DNA of 8,470 nt from Bacillota bacterium (lineage in GTDB: Bacteria; Bacillota_I; Bacilli_A; RFN20; CAG-826), in NCBI GenBank assembly GCA_003512585.1, contig DOQE01000095.1, positions 1,951-10,420 on the forward strand, given 5' to 3'. The notes beneath the pieces were generated by a model. The model worked only from the letters and a program-made list of their open reading frames with translations. It had not been told where the DNA came from and did not search any database. This document shows, piece by piece, positions 1 through 6,217 of the stretch. The translations under genes were made by a program, and so were the position numbers. Each line of letters starts with the position of its first letter. Position 1 is the stretch's first letter.

Positions 1-321
1 TTGAACATTTTTAGCAGCCATTGTAAAGGAATATTTTCCTTCATTTGGAACCAAAGTGGCTCCGGAAAGAGTAACTTTTTCAACTTCTTTTAAAGCATTG
101 GTGACACTGATGCTAAATTCAACCTTTTCGCCTTCGGCATAGCCACCCTCTTTTATGCCGGTAACGGTATATTCGCTACTTTTTGGATAAGTAACAGTAT
201 ACTTTTGGACTTCGGAAATATCGGATTTCCCTCCATCAGTATTAGAAGAAGTGTTTTCATTTTCGCCACAAGATCCTAATAAAGCGGCGATAGCTATAAA
301 TGGAATAAGTCTTTTTTTCAT
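1..321 (-). CDS. Surface lipoprotein, N-terminal part (3' end beyond window)
   Basis: The ATG at 321 opens a frame that stays open for 107 codons to the left edge, so the gene is incomplete at its C-terminus. Residues 1-18 form a short lipoprotein signal: MKKR, then a hydrophobic stretch (LIPFIAIAALLGS), then the lipobox LGSC with C18 as the lipidated cysteine. A polar linker rich in Asn, Ser and Glu (about 19-37) follows, and then a beta-rich segment with the pattern YTVT...EGEKVEFSI...YSFTMAAKNV (about 41-106). That pattern resembles the small beta-sandwich repeats of Firmicutes surface proteins, where YTFTMPA-like endings are common. The start is supported by AAGGAG six bases upstream and a TATAAT box further up. 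It lies after the terminator of the transporter operon and so is probably a separate transcription unit. The function is unknown; it may be an adhesin or binding protein. Confidence 0.85.
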   Translation of the reverse strand, partial: MKKRLIPFIAIAALLGSCGENENTSSNTDGGKSDISEVQKYTVTYPKSSEYTVTGIKEGGYAEGEKVEFSISVTNALKEVEKVTLSGATLVPNEGKYSFTMAAKNVQ

Positions 322-356
322 TAATGTCTCCTTTCATCCCAATAACAACATAATTA

Positions 357-364
357 ATTATATA
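357..364 (-). promoter_or_regulatory. Candidate -10 region for the left-edge lipoprotein
   Basis: On the minus strand the sequence TGGTATATAAT (367-357) contains a perfect TATAAT at 362-357, and a TG one base before an overlapping TATATA, which could act as an extended -10. No good -35 is seen: at 17-base spacing the hexamer is TTTTAG, inside the T-tract of the preceding terminator. The predicted start would give a leader of about 30 bases ending in the AAGGAG ribosome site at 333-328. Confidence 0.55.
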
Positions 365-381
365 CCAAATTAGTAAAAACT

Positions 382-417
382 AAAAAAGGAGTAACTCTTA
401 TTTAGAGTTATTCTCCT
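382..417 (-). terminator. Intrinsic terminator of the transporter-nuclease operon
   Basis: On the minus strand the right arm (417-404) pairs with the left arm (398-387) through about 12 base pairs with a 2-base bulge (412-411) and a 5-base loop (403-399). It is followed directly by TTTTTT and, after AG, a second TTTTT run. The innermost 7 pairs (AGAGTTA on the plus strand against TAACTCT) are perfect. The stem overlaps the stop codon of the small membrane-protein gene at 410-408, so the transcript ends right after the last gene. The plus strand has no comparable T-run, so it looks one-directional. Confidence 0.85.
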
Positions 418-851
418 CTTTGTAGTTTCGAAATATAAGAAATTTCTTTTTTTGCTCTTTTTCTTAAAGAAAGAGCCTTGATTAAAAGAGTAATCCCGGT
501 AATCAATAAGCCTAAGCCAATGGCTAAACAAACTACACAAATGACGAACTGGAAGGAATTGACGTTGATACCGACTATTTTATCAACCTTTTTCTTTAAG
601 GATAGGAAGATAAACAAAATCCCTATCGTTAAAACTATCCCTCCAATAACGACAAAGCATAAAGCGTTTTGGGTTTTATCATAACCTAAGATATCGCGAT
701 TATGAGCTTGCTTGGAATATGCCCTTATTTCCGCTTCTTCTTTTGGCGGAACATTAACTAGGTCTTCTGGGACTTGACGGCAATCAATAACACCATCGAT
801 AAAGACCCTATGAAGCGAAGGCGAGAATAAAGTTACCTTTTCTTCTTCCAT
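408..851 (-). CDS. Small two-helix membrane protein, last gene of the operon
   Basis: This is a 147-residue protein that I do not recognise. The first 60 residues are polar and charged, without a signal peptide. Two long hydrophobic stretches follow, at about 63-84 (ALCFVVIGGIVLTIGILFIF) and about 101-126, joined by a short loop with KKK and ending in a basic tail (RKRAKK). A hairpin in the membrane with a soluble N-terminal arm is the simplest topology. Its ATG overlaps the TAA of the nuclease gene (TAATG, sharing base 851), with AGGAG at 866-862, which indicates translational coupling. The terminator sits on its stop codon, so it is the distal gene of the unit. It could be a partner or regulator of the nuclease or transporter, but no catalytic motif is seen and no function is assigned. 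Confidence 0.85.
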   Translation of the reverse strand: MEEEKVTLFSPSLHRVFIDGVIDCRQVPEDLVNVPPKEEAEIRAYSKQAHNRDILGYDKTQNALCFVVIGGIVLTIGILFIFLSLKKKVDKIVGINVNSFQFVICVVCLAIGLGLLITGITLLIKALSLRKRAKKEISYISKLQRGE

Positions 852-2740
852 TAAGCAATTTCTCCTAAATTGGATAAGTCGGCCGAATTAACGATATTTA
901 AGGAATATTGTTGTGTCTTGCCGGAAGTGGAAAGATAATTTGTAGAAATGCCGACAAAATTAAATTTCTTAGCCTTATAAGTAGTAGTAATTAACGAATC
1001 GCTTTCTTCAACCGTTGGATAAACGTATTGAGCACCTTTTGGGTTGTAATTTAAAGTTCCACCAGTATAGAACTTATAAGAACGGGAGACTTCTACGCCA
1101 TATCTAACCAATATGTCTTGGTCTTGGACAACGCGGAATTCCTTGCCATCATTAACGCCAGTCCTAGCAAAGAAGATTAATTTATTAGAAGTATTATAGA
1201 ATGGGTATTTATCATTATATTTATTTACTTCTTCTACTCCGCCTTCTCCTGAATCTGAAGTAACGCCTTGATAAGTGCTAGTCTTATTATATGAGTATAA
1301 AGTATCTTCAATTTCGATTAAGACGTTATTGAGCCCATTTTTAGAATCAAATTCTTCAGCGCTCATCTTAATAGGCACTATTTTGTTGCCACTAGAAATA
1401 ATTTGGGTATCCCTATCTAGGTTTGGATTTAACGTTGAATAGGATATACCTTGCATTTGGTAGCAACCACCATAGACGGATAAGGCACCTATAACATTAA
1501 CTTCATCCCCTACCCTAATATCGGTTTGGGCATAAGTGAAGACATATAACCCATAGGCTTCAGGAAGGGAATTGTCCGCTTTTCTTTCATAGGAAGGCTT
1601 ATCTTGGAAATAGAAAGCCCCACCGATTTTTCTTGAAACATAGCCGTGTATCTTATATAAGGTTTTATTATCGCAATAAGGGGAATCGGTCGCAGACAAA
1701 CTAGAGCCGGTAAGATAGAGCTCTTTCATGGTTATTTCTTTTGCATAGCCATCAAAATAAGGGCTCTTGTCATCGTAATAATAATAGTTGGCGTCCTTTT
1801 GACTGGAATATTGATTTCTGGCGTTGGCTTTAGCAGATCTATTGGCCTTATCGAAAGCCATATAGAAATCCTTTCCCATATCTTCAATCGAACCGATACC
1901 TTGTGAGAACCCTTGATAGACCATCTCTAGGTTCAAACATCTAAAATCGTTAAGTGTAGGATTGGCGGAGGTAGTATACCAAACATAGGCTAGTGACCTT
2001 TGATTGCCATCGGCCGTGGCGGATTTAACTTCGTCTCCCCTTGCCCAGCCTTGGGATTCAAGGATGACATATTTAGCAGCTTCAAATCTAGATTTATTGT
2101 AATTTGAGGCAGATTTTCCCCATTCTTCTATTTCTGAAGTCGATTCAGGCGTATCAATGCCTAAATATCTAATCTTGACAGTATAACCATAATTCATGGT
2201 TTCAACGTGAGTTGTATCGCCGTCAACATAATTGATAAATCCAGAATTATTAACAGGCAAATTAATTAATTCGATACCATCTTTTCTAAAATCAAAATAA
2301 CTATCATCGGCTTTTTTTAGGCTCTTGCTAGACATTACTTTATCAAAAGTTTCTTGATCGATATTTAGTTTAAATTGATTGACAAAGTCGATAGAGGCAT
2401 CGATAGAATAAGAAGCGGCTATTTTATTTTTGCCAGATTCAAGCTTAACTTTATATACTTGCTCGGAAGCAGAAATATTATTAACTAAAGTCGCGGGTTT
2501 GCCATTATTTGTGACTGATTCAATGAAGAAATCATCGATGGATTTAACCTTGAATTCCAATTCATCCCCGACTTTAAGATTATCATCGTTTGCTTTTGAA
2601 AATTCAGAAATATTTCCATACAAAGAGGAGGCAGTCGCATCATAATAAGAGACATTGGCTTCGTTGGAATTATTATTTCCGCAAGAAGCAAGAATAAAAG
2701 AAGAGGAAATAATTAAAGCAATATTTTTTAATTGTTTCAT
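851..2740 (-). CDS. Membrane-anchored SNase-family nuclease lipoprotein
   Basis: This is a 629-residue predicted surface nuclease. Residues 1-20 are a lipoprotein signal with lipobox LASC (C20). A beta-rich region (about 55-125) comes before a thermonuclease/SNase domain at about 166-312. The SNase active-site set is complete when aligned by eye: DGDT at 173-176 (calcium-binding aspartates), R191 and D196-T197-P-E199 in IRYLGIDTPES (equivalent to Arg35, Asp40, Thr41, Glu43), EEWGKSAS at 205-212 and R248 before LAYVW (equivalent to Arg87). Around 363-435 an OB-fold-like segment (KIHGYVSR...GLYVF...GDEVNVIGAL) recalls the nucleic-acid-binding domains attached to YhcR/ExeM-type nucleases; the remaining 190 residues are not recognised. 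SNases are normally about 150 residues plus a leader, so this is a large multidomain version. GAGG lies seven bases before the ATG, and the gene starts 18 bases after the binding-protein stop. It probably makes importable fragments from extracellular DNA or RNA. Confidence 0.9.
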   Translation of the reverse strand: MKQLKNIALIISSSFILASCGNNNSNEANVSYYDATASSLYGNISEFSKANDDNLKVGDELEFKVKSIDDFFIESVTNNGKPATLVNNISASEQVYKVKLESGKNKIAASYSIDASIDFVNQFKLNIDQETFDKVMSSKSLKKADDSYFDFRKDGIELINLPVNNSGFINYVDGDTTHVETMNYGYTVKIRYLGIDTPESTSEIEEWGKSASNYNKSRFEAAKYVILESQGWARGDEVKSATADGNQRSLAYVWYTTSANPTLNDFRCLNLEMVYQGFSQGIGSIEDMGKDFYMAFDKANRSAKANARNQYSSQKDANYYYYDDKSPYFDGYAKEITMKELYLTGSSLSATDSPYCDNKTLYKIHGYVSRKIGGAFYFQDKPSYERKADNSLPEAYGLYVFTYAQTDIRVGDEVNVIGALSVYGGCYQMQGISYSTLNPNLDRDTQIISSGNKIVPIKMSAEEFDSKNGLNNVLIEIEDTLYSYNKTSTYQGVTSDSGEGGVEEVNKYNDKYPFYNTSNKLIFFARTGVNDGKEFRVVQDQDILVRYGVEVSRSYKFYTGGTLNYNPKGAQYVYPTVEESDSLITTTYKAKKFNFVGISTNYLSTSGKTQQYSLNIVNSADLSNLGEIA

Positions 2741-2758
2741 AAGAAAACCTCAACTTGA

Positions 2759-4279
2759 TTAAGCAACCGTGGCAGCACAGGCATCGTAAGCATCGCTTAA
2801 AGCCTTATCGACCGTGTTCCCGGAATTGACGACCTTGCCGATTAATTTCTCCATTTCGCTTCTAGCGGTATCCGAACCATTGAAGACAGGAGAAGTCATG
2901 TAATAGTTCTTTAAGTCCTTGGTATGGTATGGGATATCGTATTTCAAATCGATATCGTGCTTCCCGATCCAGGTTTTGTAGCTATCGGTTTCATAGGAAG
3001 ATACCCTGACCGGGTCATAGGAATTCTCCAAGGCCAAATCGGCGTTGTATTTTGGGACGGCCATCATCTTGTAGAAAAGCCAGGCGCCTTTGTGGACGTA
3101 GGCATTTTCGTTGTTGAAGAAGCAAATGGATGGGCCTTGTTGGATGTATTTTGGGCTCTTGCCATCGGCAAATGGGACTGGGGCTAGTGCAACCTTGAAG
3201 TTGCTTGAGACGTTATAAGAAGATCCCCCTGTCGAGCCGATTGTCATGGCGCACTTCAAATCGGTAAAGTATTCGTTTGTATACTTGCCGCCGCCCAAGA
3301 CGTTTTTCGTGATCAATAGCTTTTCGTTGACATAGCCGACCACTTCGGTAAGGAACCCCTTGGCTTGCTCGTTATTGAAAAGGAACTGGCTCGAGGCATC
3401 TCCTTGCTCGCCGACGGAGGTATATGGGATGCCCCTTTGGGCGAACTGGGAAATGAACATGTTCGCGTCTGAGTCGTAGCCAATCGGATAGAACTCGGTT
3501 TTTTCTAGGCCTTCATTTTTCATGTCGGATTTCATTTTCCTAGCCATCTCGAACATTTGGTTCCATGTTTCTGGGACCGTATAGGTATAGCCCCCATTGG
3601 CTTCTACCCATGTCCTTAAGGCGTCTAGCTGCTCCTCCGTCGCTTCGGACTTGTTCGCAGCATTTTCTAAATTTATAAATTCGGAATTGCCTTTGAACTT
3701 GTTGTCGTTTTGGGCGTTGGCCCCTGCAAAATAGGAAGCGTTGTAATAGGCGATTTCGGTCGACTTGTACATCGGCATCGACCAGGTTCCCTCGAATTGG
3801 TAGCTTTGCCCTTCGCTTAAAAAGGCCGGGACGAAGTCGTCTAACTCTTCCTGGCTGTAGCCGAATTCTTCATCATTGATAAAGCCATCTAGCCTATATA
3901 GGTGGGAAGTGGAGATGTTGTTGGTCATGTAGACGGAGAAGGAATCCGGATATCCCATGGCTAGGGCAGGGACCTCCCCGGCGGCCGATTTGGTTTTGAT
4001 TGTATCGGCTAACGCATCATATGTGCCGGCAGCCTTAGTTGCACTAACCTTGTATTTCCCTTCATATTTCTTGTTGAAGGCATCGACGATGATATTTAAG
4101 TTATTGGCCTTATCGTGTCCTAGGCAATGCCAGAATTCGATGTTTACCTCGCTTGTTGGATCATCGCTAGGCAAAACTTGATCAACATCGCCCACGCCTT
4201 GATCCCCACAAGAAGTTAAAGCCATAGTAAGCAACGAAGCCCCACTTAAGAATAGAGTTTTTAGAGTTCTTTTTTTCAT
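2759..4279 (-). CDS. ABC transporter solute-binding lipoprotein (family 1 type)
   Basis: This is a 506-residue extracellular binding protein for the adjacent permeases. MKKRTLKTLFLSGASLLTMALTSC gives a signal peptide with lipobox LTSC (C24), so it is lipid-anchored. The mature part has the usual family-1 layout: a beta strand and helix near 46-70 (VNIEFWHCLG...LNIIVDAFNKKY), PALAMGYPDS at 104-113, a central SMPMYKSTEIAYYN (167-180), PETWNQMFEMA at 236-246, CAMTIGSTGG (343-352) and a VALAPVPF strand (363-370). The ATG at 4279 is chosen because AAAGGA lies seven bases upstream; a GTG 18 bases earlier would add only MRKDVS before the signal. The gene is visibly richer in G and C, with many C- or G-ending codons, which suggests high expression or a different history. 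The family binds sugars and glycerol-phosphates, but the nuclease downstream makes a nucleotide or oligonucleotide ligand worth considering. Confidence 0.9.
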   Translation of the reverse strand: MKKRTLKTLFLSGASLLTMALTSCGDQGVGDVDQVLPSDDPTSEVNIEFWHCLGHDKANNLNIIVDAFNKKYEGKYKVSATKAAGTYDALADTIKTKSAAGEVPALAMGYPDSFSVYMTNNISTSHLYRLDGFINDEEFGYSQEELDDFVPAFLSEGQSYQFEGTWSMPMYKSTEIAYYNASYFAGANAQNDNKFKGNSEFINLENAANKSEATEEQLDALRTWVEANGGYTYTVPETWNQMFEMARKMKSDMKNEGLEKTEFYPIGYDSDANMFISQFAQRGIPYTSVGEQGDASSQFLFNNEQAKGFLTEVVGYVNEKLLITKNVLGGGKYTNEYFTDLKCAMTIGSTGGSSYNVSSNFKVALAPVPFADGKSPKYIQQGPSICFFNNENAYVHKGAWLFYKMMAVPKYNADLALENSYDPVRVSSYETDSYKTWIGKHDIDLKYDIPYHTKDLKNYYMTSPVFNGSDTARSEMEKLIGKVVNSGNTVDKALSDAYDACAATVA

Positions 4280-4286
4280 AGATACA

Positions 4287-4292
4287 TCCTTT
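4287..4292 (-). promoter_or_regulatory. Ribosome binding site that sets the start of the binding lipoprotein
   Basis: AAAGGA on the minus strand lies seven bases before the ATG at 4279. It falls inside the reading frame that would start at the GTG at 4297, and no site is placed correctly for that GTG. This favours the shorter protein, with a typical MKKR signal-peptide beginning. Confidence 0.75.
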
Positions 4293-4320
4293 CTCACCTA
4301 ATTAACAACAGGCCAGGCGA

Positions 4321-5265
4321 CTAACCTTTTATACCAGCACGGCTGACGCCACGCATAATATACTTTCGACAGAAAACGAAGACGAGCAGCAATGGAACCG
4401 TTACGACTACCGTTGCAGCCATCTGCACGCCATAATCATCAATATTCGCGGCCGTATTAAACGTGTCGCGTAAACCAACCGTTATCAAATATAGATCTTT
4501 ATTCCCGCTAACGATAAGTTGAGGCCAAACGTAAGCATTCCAGCTTCCCATTAGCTTCAATATTAAAACCGTAGTCAAAGTAGGCATGGCAAGAGGCACC
4601 ATGACTTTCCATAAATATTGCCAATCGGATTTGCCATCAACTTTGGCAGCCAAATAAAGCTCATTGGGGATTTGCTTGAAATTTTGTCTTAATAAATAGA
4701 TATAGAACACCGATACCATAAAAGGAAGAATCATGGCCGAATAGGCTCCTATGGCATTCTTTCCTCCAGTCATCCCGAATAAGGAAACCGAGATATAGTT
4801 AGAAATAACCATCATTTCCCCAGGGATCATCATGGTAGCTAGAAGAAGGGAGAACACCGCTTCCTTGCCTTTAAATTCAAGCCTAGCAAAAGCAAAGGCA
4901 GCAAAAATGGTCGTTATTAAAGTACCGAATGTAGAAATAACCCCTACTATCAAAGTATTTTTTAACAAAACGCCAAAGTTAAGACGGGAAAATGCCTGGG
5001 CATAGTTATTCCATTCAAAATATTGAGGCCAGAATGTAGGTATTAAAGCCTTGATTTCAGCACCGCGCTTTAAAGAAGTTATAAGCATCCAATAAAACGG
5101 GAAAATCATGATAATGGCAAAAAAAGCAAGAAATAAATAAACTAAGATTAGGCCGAGGATTTTGCCAATTTTGCTCATTTTTTCTTTTTGTTTGGCTGAC
5201 ATACCATCGTTTTTTAAAACAAGGGTAAGATCGGAATATGAATTGTTGTATGCATCTATTTCCAT
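4321..5265 (-). CDS. ABC transporter permease, MalG/UgpE type
   Basis: This is a 314-residue inner-membrane permease of the carbohydrate-type (CUT1) class, the second of the pair. A polar N-terminus of about 33 residues precedes TM1 (about 36-62, ending in the typical FPFYWMLITSLK). Further hydrophobic stretches lie at about 100-126, 136-160, 171-192, 228-242 and 283-299. The EAA loop that docks on the ATPase is at about 202-228 (LYLAAKVDG...VMVPLAMPTL). The C-terminus KYIMRGVSRAGIKG matches the usual ending of this family, so the protein is complete. The ATG at 5265 is two bases past the TAA that ends the extended frame of the preceding permease, with AGAGGG about 12 bases upstream, a slightly long spacing. 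An internal ATG at 5202 (MSAKQ) is possible but lacks a ribosome site. The stop is TAG. Confidence 0.92.
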   Translation of the reverse strand: MEIDAYNNSYSDLTLVLKNDGMSAKQKEKMSKIGKILGLILVYLFLAFFAIIMIFPFYWMLITSLKRGAEIKALIPTFWPQYFEWNNYAQAFSRLNFGVLLKNTLIVGVISTFGTLITTIFAAFAFARLEFKGKEAVFSLLLATMMIPGEMMVISNYISVSLFGMTGGKNAIGAYSAMILPFMVSVFYIYLLRQNFKQIPNELYLAAKVDGKSDWQYLWKVMVPLAMPTLTTVLILKLMGSWNAYVWPQLIVSGNKDLYLITVGLRDTFNTAANIDDYGVQMAATVVVTVPLLLVFVFCRKYIMRGVSRAGIKG

Positions 5266-5266
5266 A

Positions 5267-5365
5267 TTAATAATGTACCCTCTTCTTAGAAACTTTAAAT
5301 TGTATGGCCGTAAATATCATGATAATGATAAATAGGATTACGGCAGCACTACAGGCGTATTGCAC
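5267..5365 (-). other. In-frame remnant encoding the missing last helix of the MalF-type permease
   Basis: Directly after the TAA at 5368-5366 the same frame continues for 32 codons to a TAA at 5269-5267. It reads VQYACSAAVILFI, then IIMIFTAIQFKVSKKRVHY. This is a hydrophobic helix with a basic cytoplasmic tail, exactly what ends MalF-type permeases. The full protein would be about 316 residues, a normal length, and would end two bases before the next gene's ATG, as expected of an intact operon. A single base change (AAA or CAA or GAA to TAA) would explain it. GTG follows the stop immediately, but no good ribosome site supports separate translation. Confidence 0.8.
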
Positions 5366-6217
5366 TTATGTTGGCTTCTTCATGCGTTCATAAATAAAGA
5401 AAACGACGGTCTGCATGCTTTCTGGGCCGGTATTCCCGTTAAATTGGCCACCAGTAGTCCCAAACATACCAACGACGGAATTATATTCTTTAAACGCCCC
5501 GATAAAGGAAGTAATCATGATATAGAGAATTTGAGGCGATAACAATGGAACGGTAATCTTTAAAGAAGTCTTGAGCTTATTCGAACCATCGATTTTTGCC
5601 GCATCATAATATTGCTGATCAATATTTTGAAGCCCGCCTAAGAAAATCAAAATCTTATAGGGCAATGAATGCCAAACAATATAGAAACAAATAGCAAAGA
5701 ATGCCGACCAATAATTGACCATCCCTTGACCGGCTTCAGCAGCTGGATTTGGATAAATCCAAGGGAAGCCTTGGATACCAAATATAGCATTAAAAATACC
5801 GTATTGGGTGTCGAATATAACCGCGAAAACCATACCAATGGCAATTGCATTGGTAACATAAGGCATAAAGAAAATAGTCTGGAAAGCCTTCTTAAAAACC
5901 TTAATGGAATTCAATCCTATGGCAATCATTAAAGACAAAATAATAGAAATTGGAACCGTAATAAAAGTTAAAAGCAATGTATTTGGCAAACCAACTTTCA
6001 TAAATTGGTTGAAATAGTAATTATTCCCACCGTATGGAGTTAATAACCTAATGTAATTATTGAATGTAAAACCAGAATAAGTCCCTAGCGTATAATCATA
6101 ACCGTCAAGAAATGAAATAAAGAAAGTATCGATAATTGGATAAAAGGTAAATACCGCCATCAAGATAATGACGGGTGCCAAATAGAGCCAAGCTTTCCAA
6201 TTGTTCTTGCTTTCCAT
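5366..6217 (-). CDS. ABC transporter permease, MalF/UgpA type, truncated by in-frame TAA
   Basis: This is a 283-residue inner-membrane permease of the CUT1 class, the first of the pair. TM1 is at about 9-33 (WLYLAPVIILMAVFTFYPI), with further hydrophobic stretches at about 78-102, 113-136, 168-192 and 224-243. The EAA loop for ATPase contact is at 204-229 (YDAAKIDGSNKLKTSLKITVPLLSP). The protein stops at YERMKKPT, just where the last helix should begin; the following 32 in-frame codons still encode that helix. As read, it therefore lacks one transmembrane segment. The ATG overlaps the ATPase stop (TAATG at base 6217), with GAGGG six bases upstream. Explanations are a real nonsense mutation that cripples the transporter, an assembly or sequencing error, or translational read-through. 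The gene otherwise looks intact and under normal selection. Confidence 0.88.
   Translation of the reverse strand: MESKNNWKAWLYLAPVIILMAVFTFYPIIDTFFISFLDGYDYTLGTYSGFTFNNYIRLLTPYGGNNYYFNQFMKVGLPNTLLLTFITVPISIILSLMIAIGLNSIKVFKKAFQTIFFMPYVTNAIAIGMVFAVIFDTQYGIFNAIFGIQGFPWIYPNPAAEAGQGMVNYWSAFFAICFYIVWHSLPYKILIFLGGLQNIDQQYYDAAKIDGSNKLKTSLKITVPLLSPQILYIMITSFIGAFKEYNSVVGMFGTTGGQFNGNTGPESMQTVVFFIYERMKKPT

Noticed and set aside
2924..3187. Plus-strand open frame opposite the binding-lipoprotein gene
   Set aside because: It lies wholly antisense to a well-supported gene, has no ribosome site or family motif, and arises from the GC-rich codons on the other strand.
4280..4297. Upstream GTG start for the binding lipoprotein (adds MRKDVS)
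   Set aside because: The ribosome site AAAGGA lies inside this extension and is spaced correctly for the ATG at 4279, which also gives a standard lipoprotein signal.
4280..4320. Hairpin between the MalG-type permease and the binding lipoprotein (CGCCT with AGGTG)
   Set aside because: Only about five pairs including a G-U, with a long loop and no T-run; too weak to call an attenuator or processing site.
5366..5368. TAA as a recoded sense codon
   Set aside because: TAA ends the ATPase, binding-protein, nuclease, small membrane-protein and RDD genes at sensible places, two of them in TAATG overlaps, so TAA is a normal stop here.
5360..5542. Plus-strand open frame opposite the truncated end of the MalF-type permease
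   Set aside because: The opposite strand carries clear permease sequence on both sides of the TAA; the plus-strand protein has no recognisable features.
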